Shown: one piece after another, positions 33,701-44,945 of the stretch
Position numbering within the stretch: position 1 is the stretch's first letter
Layout: each line of letters begins with the position of its first letter
Source: Adenophora triphylla var. japonica
Lineage: Eukaryota > Streptophyta > Magnoliopsida > Asterales > Campanulaceae
Direction of reading: 5' to 3'
Length of the DNA: 64,000 bases
Assembly (NCBI GenBank): GCA_022495995.1
Contig: JAFEMH010000073.1
Span: forward strand, 402,001-466,000
The notes under the pieces: generated by a model
The model's input: only the letters and a program-made list of their open reading frames with translations
The model's database searches: none
Told to the model about the DNA's origin: nothing
Made by a program: the position numbers and the translations under genes

Positions 33701-34029
33701 TACTCTCTTAAGCAAGAACAGACGGCCCATTTGATATATTCATATGAGCCTATTTGATACTAAAAGCCCAGCTACTAAACACACTGTCCAATTGGTGCAT
33801 TTAATTTTCAAATCGTTTCCTAATAACTGTTTTGGTTAAAATTGCCAAATAAAAATTGGTACAGAGGATTACATGTATATTATTTCCCTGTCACACCTTA
33901 ACTTACTAAAATTTATGTTTGAAAATTCGCTTATTAATTTTGTAACTTCATTCCTTATTACTTTTATTTATATTTTAAAATTTTCCATAATATTTTAGAA
34001 AATAATCATATTTTGAATTGGATATTTCA

Positions 34030-35110
34030 AAAATATTTATAGTTTAATTTTTAACATAAAATCTTAAATGAAATATCAAAAGTAAAAAATAATAAATTAT
34101 TAACTTATAATTACCAGTAATTATAATATGTTAACACATTTATTTTAAGTAAATATTATGGTGAAGTTATCGAAGTTTAAATTTTAAACTTAGAATTAAG
34201 CCTTTTTTGGTCCTTAATTTTTATTCTAAAATTTATGTGCAATACTTTTAAATAAGCAATTCTATTTAATGACACATTTCCTATTGTTTACTTCAAAACT
34301 TACAACATTTGTGCTATAGATGGAGATTAGACATTTGCCCTTAATAGTGACACTTTTGGGAGAAAAAATTGACTATCTTGCTTGTATACAGTATGCGTGT
34401 GTTCAATGATTTTTTAGTCAGAGAGCAGTTTGTTATGCTCAATTTGAATTTGAAACGAGTATTCTTCTTGTTTTATTACTATTCTTCGTCTCGTCTTCAA
34501 ATAAGGTTTATGCATTTTTCTTTTTGATATGTCACATAATAATAAGTTTCATGTTTTGCTTTATTTTCAAAATAACAAAAAAATAAATAATGTTTCGACA
34601 TATATGTCCTCATTCTTTTTGGGTAGTTGAAAATAAAAAAATGCTAGAACAAACCTATTTTTTATTCACTTGAATTATGAATTTTTACAATCAAAAATCA
34701 ACTTCTTAATTGTGACACTTAAATATAAAAAGGTAATTCATTTTAGAACGAGGAGAGAGTATTTTGTTATCATTATTTCAATTTTTTGATTGGCACTCAT
34801 AATCGTACTAACTAAGAAAGGTGTGAAACAAAAACAAAAAAAAACCAGCTAAATATATAGGAAAACGACACTAAATATATAGGAAAACGACACTAAATGC
34901 CCTCGTCATTGGTGGAAAATCAAATGCACCTCTAAATTTATACATGACAATAACTAACAAAAAAAAAAAACACAATTTATATCAATATGTTAAGTTGCAT
35001 GGACATAGTATCTAAAACTCATCCAAATTCATCATTTTAAGCTTCATTGTATTAGAATTCTGCACCGACTTGGACTCCGATGGGGCCTTTCAATTAGTAT
35101 TCTTACTTAT
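34030..35110. repeat. Dispersed repeat R1, copy b (longest)
   Basis: Colinear with 2459-2830 in its first part, with 48,690-49,462 through most of its length, and with 58,130-58,300 and 60,190-60,530 in its right part (ACTCATCCAAATTCATC, GACTTGGACTCCGATGG). It lacks the Helitron insertion found in copy c: here CACAATTTATATCAA runs straight into TATGTTAAGTTGC. The right part corresponds to the 3' flank of the LACS relics elsewhere. Confidence 0.85.
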
Positions 35111-35228
35111 AAGATGAATTTCTTCAAGCATAATAAGTCGACAGTATGGTGGGTTTTATAAAATCATTTGTTCATTAGTTTCATACTTATAAGTTGACAG
35201 CATTACTTCAAGCATAAGTTAACATCAC

Positions 35229-35489
35229 CTGCAGAGCACAGGTGGACAAGGAGATGTTGTTCCCACTGAGTTAAGCAATTCATAATATACAAAGAATAAA
35301 ATCACACCATTTTTTATTCCATTATGCCCGAACCCTCGCTACGCGGGGATGATTTGGTGCACTGGGCTGCCCTTTTTTATGCCTCTAGAGACTTTAATCT
35401 TACCACAATTCATTTTTTTTAAACCTGGTCCACATGCAAATAGCCTCCAGAGAAACAAGGAGCCCAAAGAGTGCAACCATACCCAATTC
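35229..35489. repeat. Third copy of the GCAGAGCACAGGTG block with a SINE insertion
   Basis: ACCTGCAGAGCACAGGTGGAC followed by AAGGAGATGTTG and AATAAAATCACACCATTTT matches the starts of the blocks at 9830 and 11265. It is interrupted by an Au SINE piece and joins copy B of the large duplication. Confidence 0.6.
35318..35378 (-). mobile_element. Au-type SINE 5' fragment
   Basis: The minus strand reads GGGCAGCCCAGTGCACC, ATCCCCGCG, GAGGGTTCGGG, matching the 5' head of Au-type SINEs (GGGCAGCYCGGTGCAC). Only about 60 bases are present. It sits inside a copy of the 9830-type block, splitting the words ACCATTTTTTAT and CTCTAGAGACTT. Confidence 0.6.
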
Positions 35490-37578
35490 AGCTAAAAAAA
35501 TCCACACCACTAGCAAAAAACACTCAGAATAGTCAGAAAAGAAAGTAAAGGAAAACTTAATCAAAAGCTATTACAAATCTATGAAAACCCTTCAAAATTG
35601 TTTTACCACAAGCACAGCAGTCAGGCATGAAAGACTGTCAACAAGACAACCACCCCCCCCCCCCCAAAAGACATCAATCTTCTGTATTGCAACATGGCAG
35701 GAGTAGCAAATACTATAACGAGAGAAGGTACACGCACAACCCAGCAACAATATATAACCCTAAACCTTAATACTCAGGGAAACCACTGCACATAAACAAG
35801 AGGATAATGAGAACAAATGGGAGTTGGAAAGGCTGTATAAAACATAATCTATATTACAAGCATAAAAGAATACTAAAATTTCAAATTCACATGCAGCCAC
35901 CAAGTCAGCTTTGCTCGAGATCCCAACCAGGCCACAAGTTGACAAACTAGAAACATTAGAGAATCAAGAAGTAAGATCGTTGTTGGGAAAAAGAAGGTAA
36001 ATAAGTAACCAAGACAACATACGACCATGTTCAGAAAAACAACTTTCAACCAATGTTAAACTGGCCTGAAAATAATCAAATATTCAAAGGATAATTGGTA
36101 CTTATAGGTGAAACAAATAATAAGAAAATATATTGAAATTTAGTTTGGATTATTACTGTGTAAATTGGGTTTGAGGTTACGGATGCTCTGAATACTTGGA
36201 AAAATCCACACTTGCTGACTACAAAGGGACAGCAATGAGAGGATACGATAAAAAAACAAATAATGAAATATGCCTCTGATGCGCCATGTCTACTTAACGG
36301 AGTCCAAAGCAAAAGCCACTTGTGAAGCTGCACTCGTAACTATCAACAAGCCACCCCATCATAAACATCTAGCACCAACTTATAACGTGACAGGCTAACA
36401 TCAAGATTACTTTAGCATCATCTGCAGAGCACAGGTGGACAAAGAGATGTTTGCACCATATAAGAAATTCTTAATATAATTAACATAAAATCACACCAGA
36501 ATTTCATCGAAGGTCTAGAGAGATTCATCTTACAACGATTTGGGTAGTACAGAACCTAATCCACAAACAAAAAACCCACCAGATAAAAAGAGAAAAGAGC
36601 CCAAAGAAACTGCAACCATACTGCATAAATAATTGGTAACACAATCAAAAGTGAAATGCCGTAGTTAAGCAATTAAAGAAGCCTGATTTCAATGTAAGAC
36701 ATCAAAAAAATAGCAGGATATGTCAATAAGGTGCTCTTCAAACCCGACAAAAACCATGTGCACTGCAACAACACATAGAATAACAAAAAATGAGTTCAGA
36801 CATTGTTGGAATACGACAGAAATAGCATGTGAATGAAAAAGTATCAAGAGGACACCCCCTTTCAAACCAATCAATACTCAAAGTCTCGGAAGCCATAGCT
36901 CAAGATTGCGTTAGAACATACTTTGACAAGCTAGATAATAAACACGTCACAACACACAAGTTAGATAGTCCCTCCAAAAGAAGAAAACAAAGAGCCAAAA
37001 AACGACAAGAAGACAGATAATCACTAACCATCTCTAAGTTAAAGGGGATGAGTTGAGGTCAATTTAGAGACTGCTCAGAAAAAAGAGGGGAAAGAGTAGA
37101 GATCAAAGATGCTCTTATAGTTACAAACAAAGAAAACATCAAAGAACAGTCAGCAAACATAGCATATATGTGGGATAAAAGAGTAATGAATAAAGGAATG
37201 CAATAGGGTTGTTGTGCAAGAAAGAATGATGCCCGGTTTTGGAATGAACAACAATTGTGAATCAGAAACTTTGCAGCATCTAATTATCAACAGCTTTTTG
37301 GAAATAAATTTCTGACTAGAGAAGAAAATTTTGTTGTCTGCAAAGCCTCAAAACAGAGTGAGTCCAAGTGCGATCGTGAAGAGACGGGAAGAGGTAGAAG
37401 GAAGATTGAAAGCTTCTAAATATTGCAAAGTATTTAAATTAAAAATATATTTCTGAAAAGACTGAAAAGACATATAAGAGAACAGAGACAAGGAGATACA
37501 TACCATGCGAAGCAGACGATCAATGCATTTTTCCCCAATGAACCCCCCCACACTATTAGGGATAAGAAACTGGACCTA
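35490..37578. repeat. Recent segmental duplication, copy B (partner 10,335-12,420)
   Basis: About 98% identical by eye to copy A, with a C-run of different length at about 35,652. At the right end homology stops after GGATAAGAAACTGGACCT, and here a TPP2 exon begins immediately. In copy A the RadA C-terminal piece lies just beyond. Confidence 0.92.
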
Positions 37579-37806
37579 TTCCAATAACCTTCATTGCGCT
37601 GATGAGCAAAGTAACTCCTCCGCAAGCACATGGTGAAGACATTGATGTTCCATTAATAACATGCGCCGTTGCAGAGCCACAGCCCCACCAGGATCAATGA
37701 CAAGGAGCACCAAATTGGACACCTTATCAAATTCAGCTAGCTGCTTCACAGCTTCAGCTTTTGCTTCCTGGTTTTTTCATCCCACCTTTTCTTTCTTTCC
37801 TTCTGC
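37575..37806 (-). pseudogene. TPP2: TPP2 fragment D: two distant exons fused
   Basis: The minus strand first reads an N-terminal-region exon at about 37,722-37,806 (KERKKRWDEK, then QLAEFDK in a shifted frame). Only some 30 bases later, at 37,575-37,690, comes the active-site exon (GGAVALQRRML, then NGTSMSSPCACGG and LISAMK in another frame) with the catalytic Ser in GTSMSSP. In the intact protein these segments are several hundred residues apart. The fusion, the frameshifts and the missing APVPTW-type residues before LQRR show a deletion-rearranged relic. Confidence 0.85.
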
Positions 37807-37854
37807 ACAAGGTGATCACACAATAATAAAGCAAATAAAAATAAAACTTAAGCT

Positions 37855-38140
37855 TTCAACACATGGGTTGGTCTCCACATAATTTAAGTCCATAAGTTAT
37901 ACTTAAACATAATACCTCCACCCTAAAATGAGTACCAATCTTGCTCTTTGCACAGAACTAAGCAAGTGAAACTTCATAAAGTAGATCGAGTCAGGGAATC
38001 AATTTAGCCAAACAGCCCCACACTTAGGTGACAGTGATAAGAAAACTGAAAAAAAAATAAAAAAATCACATGTCAGAATCATATGCTGACCAAGGTATTA
38101 TAATACAAAAACAAACCATTAACCAAATGCCGAGTACTTA
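37855..38140. repeat. Third copy of the 25.1/30.3 kb block
   Basis: TTTCAACACATGGGTTGGTCTCC, CTTGCTCTTTGCACAGAAC, AAAGTAGATCGAGTC and CATATGCTGACCAAGGTA match 25,100-25,360 and 30,330-30,520. It joins the TPP2 piece to the VHA-a block. Confidence 0.7.
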
Positions 38141-39035
38141 TGAAAATCAGTATGAGACTCCAATTCAAAATCGTCGACAATACTCTGAAGTGACGCGTAC
38201 GCTTGGCCTTGATGTCTCTGCAGAGAATGTCATGGTCATAAGTAAACAGTACAGAGATGGAAAACAATAAAGGAGAAAGGCTTCATACCTCATGGGCCAC
38301 AAACGCAGGTACAAATCTGTATTAGACACAACACCTATAACTAACTCAGTAGTATGGATCAGTTGATGCATGAAAACTTCACTAACTTGAATTCCTCATT
38401 CCCATGTGAATCATTATGAGATTCCAATTCAAAATTGTCGTCAATATTCTGAAGTGGCGCGTACGCTTGGCCTTGATGTCTCTGCAAGAGAATGTCATGG
38501 TCATAAGTAAACAGTACAGAGATGGAAAACAGTAAGGGAGAAAGGCTTCATACTCAATCATGTTGCATTTTCAACAGGGGTGGCTTTGGGATCGACATCC
38601 ACAGTACAGCAACAAGTGCCAGCAATTTTAGCATAAGCTGGTTAAGGGAAAGATGATGGCCTTATATCAGTTAAGACTTCTTCAATGTTAATGAATCATA
38701 AATATAAGTTTAGTTTTTGAACCTGAAGATACTTCTGCCTTCATAAAAAGTTGATTCTCACCTAGATCATCAGTAGGACTTAAAAAAACATGTATACCAT
38801 TACATGTTTAGATCTGCTTGTGAACCGGAACACCTCTTCACAATTATGAGGACTTAAAGGTAAATAAACAAACTGTTCAGAAATATCATCTGAGGAATGA
38901 ATTGGTACCTGAAGTAATACACATGTTTGGGCACTAGCTTCATACAAGCAGGCCGTATCGCGGCAGTCATACGCTGAGCGCCCATATAGTTCAAATGGGA
39001 CAGAATAAAATTCATTGAATATCAGTCCCGTCTAT
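38140..39035 (-). pseudogene. VHA-a: V-ATPase subunit a (VHA-a) fragment, copy 2
   Basis: Minus-strand pieces in gene order: 38,935-39,035 ([25 protein letters not shown]), 38,765-38,900 (degraded SGSQADL exon with several stops), 38,555-38,605 (MSIPKPPLLKMQHD), 38,395-38,490 and 38,145-38,390 (QSIDDNFELE-type and [21 protein letters not shown]). The DDNFELE exon is present twice. The TGLIFNEF exon is an extra upstream piece not seen in copy 1. Stops and frame changes rule out function. Confidence 0.87.
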
Positions 39036-40139
39036 ATCAAGAAAAGAGGTTAACCAAACAAAAAGTAGCATGCTAAGCTCTTAGTATGAAATTATGAAGT
39101 TCTTAAGAGTTGGTGCATGACCTTATACAAGATGTAAGGGTGCAATGATCTATCCAAGTGCACTGGGCAAGGCATATTGGCATCATTAATTACTTGAACA
39201 CGCACTCTCTTTGAAAAACAGAAAGCGGAAAACTTTTAAAATCAATAAAAGGGACCATGGAACCCGTGAAATTGAAATTATACAGAAACCATAACAAGCA
39301 ACCAGGACAGTTGTATAGATGAACAACATATGCAAGCAAATCAAAACTTGGTACATGTTGCCTTCAATGTCAGGTGATAGAAAATAAAGGTATATCTACA
39401 ATTGCAACTTCTTTTACAGACTACAATACGTATATTGGTTCACAAAATACATGACTTCACATACTTCAATACTTACAAAAAAAAAACTCCAGAAACTATA
39501 TATTATTATTATTGTAAATGGACATATAATATGCTCCTCTAGAATTTGAAAGATACAATAGTTCTTGAAAGACCAACTAGAGGAAATATTATGCTAAGTT
39601 GACTTTGAGTACAAAACTAATGAAGCAAAAAATGTATCATCATGTTCCTAGACTTCTAGTTATACTCAACCAATTTGATTTCTTTGATGAATGTTTACTT
39701 TTGTAAGTAAGAAAAACAGAAGCAACAAGAAAAATAAATATCAAGCGTGTATAGGTCAGGTCAAACATAAGTCTAAACAAATTGCAGATCAGTCAACGAG
39801 AAATCTTATTATCATGATTGAATTAAACTAAGAATTAATTCAATTAAATCCAATCCAAATTTCATAAATTAAAAAAAACCTAATTCCAAGTAATTTCATA
39901 AGATTAAAATAAACCCTAATTCAAATGAGCAACAAAAATTGAAAAATCGATTGTCATACATATTATTGTTCCAGTGAATTTCTTAGTTTAGTTCAATATT
40001 CACACACGCGCGCACACACACACGCGGGCACACACACACACACACAAAAATATAACTCATCGAAGAAAGCGTAAAAACTTTTTTCTTAGCTTTCCCTTTC
40101 ATCGGAGAAATCAAAACGGAGTGAGAGATGAGAAATTAC

Positions 40140-40196
40140 CTCAATCGAGCTTTGGCTTAATCGGAATCGGAAGAATGCAGACAATTTCCTGAACAT
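40140..40196 (-). pseudogene. Captured first exon (MFRKLS type), copy B
   Basis: An ATG at 40,196 encodes MFRKLSAFFRFRLSQSSIE (19 codons) and ends exactly at a GTAATT donor. It has no acidic residue until the last and is rich in Arg, Ser and Phe, like a mitochondrial presequence. It is preceded by a CT-rich leader and promoter motifs. The downstream exons of its own gene are not recognised; what follows on this strand is VHA-a. It could start a short transcript if the promoter is active. Confidence 0.5.
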
Positions 40197-40324
40197 CTCC
40201 GAAAGTGACCGTCGTAAATTTTAAGAAAATGATGCGACTTAGGGCTTAGGGTTCTGCCCAGGCGCAATTATTTTCAGTGTGAGAATCTGGAGAGAGAGAG
40301 GAGAAGAAATGATCGAGAACGGAG

Positions 40325-40445
40325 TTAGGAATGAATACGAGCGAGGGCTTAGGGTTTATATACGGAATGAATACGACCGTTTAGAATAGAAGGTAGCGTT
40401 TTCCGTAAGCAGTAACCCACGGCCCATTTGATCTATTTGTATGGC
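40325..40445 (-). promoter_or_regulatory. Plant core promoter relic, copy B
   Basis: On the minus strand: TGGGCC site II motif at about 40,424-40,436, TATATAAACCCTAAG at about 40,345-40,360 (a TATA box overlapping a telo-box-like AAACCCTA), then the leader of the MFRKLS exon. The order and spacing are those of a normal plant promoter, and it is better preserved than copy A. Confidence 0.6.
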
Positions 40446-40580
40446 CCTATTTGATTCTAAAAGCCCTAAACTCACAAACCAATTGGTGCGTATAATTCCA
40501 AGCACATGCCGATAGGCTTGTATTTCAAAATTTTTATACTTAATTTCCATTTAGTTATATCTTTAAAGCCAAAATCTCGT

Positions 40581-40912
40581 AAAAAACTAGTTTTTTTTGT
40601 AACATAAGAAAAAAAACTAGTTTTAAAGCACCAAGTCTAACTAATAAGAGTGATGAACGGTTCTGAAAACTAGTTTTTTTATAACATTTTGAAAAAAACT
40701 AGTTTTTCACAAAAGTTACTCTATCTTAAATATGCCTTTTATTATTATTTATTTTATTTATATAAAAATTTGAGACTTTAGATTTGCTCTCACTGATAAT
40801 TGTTTCTTTTTTATAATTTTTCAGAAATCATTCGGGTATTTTTATGTTTCGAAAGAGAGTTGTTCTTATGAAAAACTAGTTTTTCATAAGATTATGAAAA
40901 AACTAGTTTTTG
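40581..40912. repeat. Cluster of six AAAACTAGTTTT palindromes
   Basis: AAAAACTAGTTTTT-type palindromes occur at about 40,581, 40,608, 40,667, 40,692, 40,865 and 40,893. The fifth extends to a perfect 26-base palindrome (40,865-40,890, core ATGAAAAACTAGTTTTTCAT). They fall in three pairs. No known family was recognised. Confidence 0.9.
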
Positions 40913-41310
40913 GACCCTTTTTAAATCAATGTACGCGTATTGAATCGGAGACCGATTCACTAACAAAATTGATCCGCCATTTATCAACTCAAATACAAAC
41001 GAACACACACAGTAAAACACACAATTACGACGCCGCAACAGAGAAATTTATCGAGCAAAAGCAGAATTCAATTTAAAATCAATTCGTTTCAGCAGATTGA
41101 GGTAATATATGATTCACTGCCAATTATAGACTATCAATCAATATATTTACAATCATTCCTATTTGTTTCATTCAAAACTGGCGATTTTTTATTAGGTTTT
41201 GATGAGCTTACGCGATTTTGAAGATGAAACTGGCGATTTTGCAGATAATGCTACTGTAATTGATCAAATTCCTCACAGTTGATGATAATCACGATACAGG
41301 TAAGCCAATT
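40913..41310 (+). other. Exon-like leader before array 2
   Basis: The plus strand has a leader-like segment (frame 40,894-41,076 ends QKQNSI). A splice-like GTAATA follows at 41,101. A second segment begins with an ATG at 41,201 (MSLRDFEDETGDFADN) and leads to CAG/GTAAGC at about 41,297. The look is of two short exons with introns, possibly the 5' end of a transposon gene. No family assigned. Confidence 0.3.
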
Positions 41311-41317
41311 TCATAAT

Positions 41318-42667
41318 GTCAGTGTTTTTTTATATAATGTCAGTACATTTGTTTTGTTTGTCTTTCCTATCCCAATGTTATTTATAATATGTTCCAGTGA
41401 GTGTGCCAGTGTTTATTTTCATATGTGCCAGTGTTACTTATTTGAAGTGCCAGTATTTTTTATAATGTGTGCCAGTGAGTGTTGCTTGGGCTGTTAGTTT
41501 TACTTTGTTATTTGAAGTGCTAGTGAGTGTTGTTTGTAATGCCATGATTAATTTTTGAATGTGCCAGTATTTTTTATGATATGTTCCATTGAGTGTTGCT
41601 TTGACTGTCATTGTTACTTTGTTGTTTGAAGTGCCAGTGAGTGTGTTTTAGAGTGCCAGTATTATCTTATATGAAGTGCAAGTGAGTGTTGTTTGTAGTG
41701 TCAGTATTAATTTTTGAATGTGCTAGTGTTTTTTATGATATGTTCCAGTGAGTGTTGCTTGTACTGCCAGTATTACTTATTTCAAGTACCAGTGAGTGTT
41801 ATTGTAGTGCCAGTGTTACTTATTTGTAGCTTCAGCAACTTCAGTGTATCAACAACTTCAGTGTCATTGAAGTGCCAGTGAGAGTTATTTGGAGTGTCAG
41901 TATTAATTTTGTAATATGCCAGTGAGTGTTGTTTGGAGTGTCAGTGTTACTTTGTTATTTGAAGTGCTAGTGGGTGTTGTTTTGAGTGCCAGTATTTCCA
42001 ATATAATATGCCAGCACCTGTTTTTTCCAATGTTCTAAAAGACCCCGCCTAGGCGCTAGGCCCCTCTCCAACGCCTAGTTCTAAGCCCCGACTAGGTCCC
42101 GACTAATCCTGACTAATCCCGACTAGTCCCCGCCTAGGCGCTAGGCCCGGCCCCGCCGCCTAGCATCCGCCTAGCGCTTTTTAGAACCTTGGTTTTTTCA
42201 TTGTTATTGCCAATCTAATTTTTTATTTTTATTTGCAGCAAGCCATATTGATATTACTTCATTGTTACAAAGTGTCAGCTTTAGTGTTTAAAAGTGCCAG
42301 CATCATTGTTTGAACGTGCCAGTGCTAGAATTTTCAAAGTGACAGTATCAGTGTTTCAAAAGTGCCAGCATCAGTATTGTAAAGTGCCAGTAACACTGTT
42401 ACAAAAAGCCAGCATCAATGTTACAAAGTGCCAGCATCAATGTTACAAATGCCAGCATCAGTTTTACAAAGTGCCAGCTTTAGTGTTTGAAAGTGCCAGC
42501 GTCATTGTTTGAAAGTGACAATGTTAGAGTTTTCAAAATGCGAGTATTAGTGTTTCTAAAGTGCCAGTGTTAGGGTTTCAAAATGCCAGACTCACGAATA
42601 TAATGTGCCAGTTTATTAATCCATAACAATAGGTGAAATCAAAAGTGACAGTGGTAGGGTTTCAAAG
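41318..42667 (+). repeat. Degenerate tandem array of GTGCCAGT units (array 2)
   Basis: More than 50 occurrences of GTGCCAGT or one-base variants at irregular spacing of about 15-40 bases, alternating with TTATTTGAA, GTTGTTTG and TTTTATAATATG words. Later units read AAAGTGCCAGCATCA. It is interrupted at 42,027-42,192 by a GC-rich inverted-repeat element and ends abruptly at the LTR-like boundary at 42,667. Frames through it translate the repeat. Confidence 0.9.
42027..42192. mobile_element. GC-rich inverted-repeat element
   Basis: The termini CCAATGTTCTAAAA and TTTTTAGAACCTTGG are inverted copies, flanked by TTTTTT on both sides. The 166-base interior is very GC-rich and made of CGCCTAGGCGCTAGGC and CCCGACTA words that fold back on themselves. 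Related CCAAGGTTCTAAAA elements are common in plant genomes; the superfamily is uncertain (hAT-like possible). Confidence 0.8.
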
Positions 42668-44560
42668 TGTGAGGACCCCGACCCGGAACCTACACGTCTC
42701 CCGAGTTGGTGCGTCCCCAAACTAACCCAAAAACACTAAACTTTTAAAACTTTACTTTGACTTTCAAACATGAACATGAATAACATAACATTTCAAAAGA
42801 ACTCCACTCTACTCCACATCGGAGGAGGAGATAACTAACTTTGAAAATAGTTAACTGTTTAGTTACAAAAGATTTAAGGTTATGACGTAGAGTTTAAGGT
42901 TTATAATTACAAACTCCAAGAATGGAATTACCAAAATACAATTTATACGTCACCCTAAACATACCCTGACAATACCCCAAAAGATTACTCCAAACTCCTC
43001 TCCGTCCTTACTTGGGCGGTCCTCCTGTCTCTGGATCTAAAACAAGAAGGGAGAGGGGTGAGAATAAATCTCAGAAGCTATTATGGATGCAAAGAATATG
43101 CCAAATAAATGCAACATATAACAAGTCACACATAACACATTGGGAAAGCTATAAACACATTCCATTACCTTGGTTTACCTTTTCCCGTCTCGAACAAGTA
43201 GTCGTACAACATTGGGTATAATAATACTCCAATTACAGCCGAGCCGCTTAAGCAATACTCACGTCTTATAAGACCCGTTTTCCAGGGAACCATATAAGAC
43301 GGTAGCAACTCGTAAGGCTTTTGGCTCAATACAGACGCTATACCCCAACCTCGTGGCCACAGAGGGGACGGTCACGCATATAACATAATCCGATCACATT
43401 AGGTCACACTTCCATAATTGATCGTATTCTCGTTATACCCCCAACGTCACCGACTCACACATAATCAAGCACATAATAGATACTTGAATAAAATCCACAA
43501 AAAGGGATAACAACATATCAACATGGTAAACTATACTCACGTCCAACCAATATCATAGTGCAACATTTATTCAATACACTATGCAATAGAAACAATGTAT
43601 ATGAACTCAATGTAAGGCAAGGAAGTAGCATAAATCCATCCTACAAAGTCATTATACCATAATACATAGCCTCTTAAAAGGTCTAAGGGAATCTACCAAG
43701 TTGGGATCATAATTGTTTAGTTACTAAACTAGTTTATCTAACGTTTTCCAAGCAACATTTAAGGTACTTCCACTATTCCATTTTAATCACTTAGAACGTC
43801 ATTGTGAAGCCAAAGTATTCTACTTTAATCTAGGTTAAAAGGATTTCATTATGGTTCGAGTTTGATTAGGTTTGAATAGCTATAAAGTTGAGGTGAGAAA
43901 ATGCGGCCAGGACGACTCGTCCCCAGGCACGACTCGTCCCCAATTTACCCCCACCGAACCCTGGCGTCCCCCTAGGTCACGACTTCCTCTTCGTCCAAGG
44001 GACGACTCGTCCTCGGCCCGTAATTTGCACAAACAAAGAAGAATAACAACAATGGCTCTAAAATCCCAAGATTCCAACCAAAGGCATCCTAAGTTATGAA
44101 CCTAAAGGGCATTTCCAACTTGGGTAACTTTAATCTACTCCTTTAACTCCATGAAATCAAGTCTTAAACCTAGATCCATTCAACTTCCATAAACCATACA
44201 TTTTCTAAATCTAAAAGAGTTTTCCCAAGCAAGAAATCACCAACATAATAACAAGAACCACAAGAAATATTCATGAGCATTCATGAGAAGAGAAGTCATA
44301 ACAACTTACTTGGATTTTAGAAGGAAATGTGAATCTTTCTAGTTAGATGAGTTTCCCAAGATGATCAATCTTCAAATGTGCTCCTAGACTTGGATTTTGA
44401 TGAAGAATGTATTGACTTCAAAGCTTGGGCAAGGCTTCAATGGAGGTCTTCTTAGTTTCTCTAGGATTATAGCCTATACGCTATAGGGTATACCCTATAC
44501 GATATAGGGTATAGGGTATAGGTATAGAGTATATGGTTTAGAGTATATGAGGTTTAGGGT
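42668..44560 (-). mobile_element. LTR-like segment (probable Ty3/gypsy-type LTR, one end)
   Basis: The boundary TGTGAGGACCCCGACCCGG, read on the minus strand, ends GGGTCCTCACA, the usual CA 3' end of this LTR type. The interior has ACGACTCGTCC repeated at about 43,912-44,010, a known feature of some plant LTRs, and a leader-like AGTAAGTTGTTATGAC segment. No second boundary, primer site or coding region is found, so it may be a solo or truncated LTR. It cuts array 2. Confidence 0.55.
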
Positions 44561-44590
44561 ATGAGGGTATATTAATAAGTATTATTAATA

Positions 44591-44945
44591 TAATAATAAT
44601 TATTAATATATTCAATTATTTAATTGAATAATTAACAATAGCATCATTATTAGTATTATTATTAAGTATTATTACTAATAATTTTTAAAGAAATAAATTA
44701 TATAATATAAAAATATTTACTTTTTTGATATTATGTATTATTACTAGTTATTATTAATATTATTATTAAGTATTATTATTAATTATATAATAATAATTAT
44801 TAATATATTCAATTATTTAATAGAATAATTAACAATAACATCATTATTAGTATTATTATTAAGTATTATTACTAATATTTTTAAAGAAATAAGAGTATAT
44901 AATATAAAAACATTTACTTTTTTGATATTATGTATTATTACTAGT
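44591..44945. repeat. Tandem AT-rich duplication, about 197-bp period
   Basis: TAATAATTATTAATATATTC, ATTAACAATA and CTTTTTTGATATTATGTATT recur in order in 44,591-44,747 and 44,788-44,945 with a handful of changes. Preceded at 44,470-44,560 by palindromic TATAGGGTATA words. Confidence 0.85.

Larger units (their letters stand above)
31440..33805. repeat. Segmental duplication, copy A (partner 38,140-40,497)
   Basis: VHA-a pieces, the intron-like sequence (CTTCAATGTCAGGTGAT, TTCTAGACTTCTAGTTATACTC), a first exon and a promoter are colinear with 38,140-40,497. Homology ends near CCAATTGGTGC. Divergence is greater than for the 10.3/35.5 kb pair, with many indels. Confidence 0.85.
38140..40497. 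repeat. Segmental duplication, copy B (partner 31,440-33,805)
   Basis: Colinear with the partner through VHA-a pieces, intron-like DNA, first exon and promoter; ends near CCAATTGGTGCG. Contains a CA/CG-rich microsatellite at about 40,002-40,046. The tandem 329-bp duplication of the partner is absent. Confidence 0.85.

Noticed and set aside
41279..42512. Cys- and Val-rich frames in array 2
   Set aside because: They are translations of the GTGCCAGT repeat.
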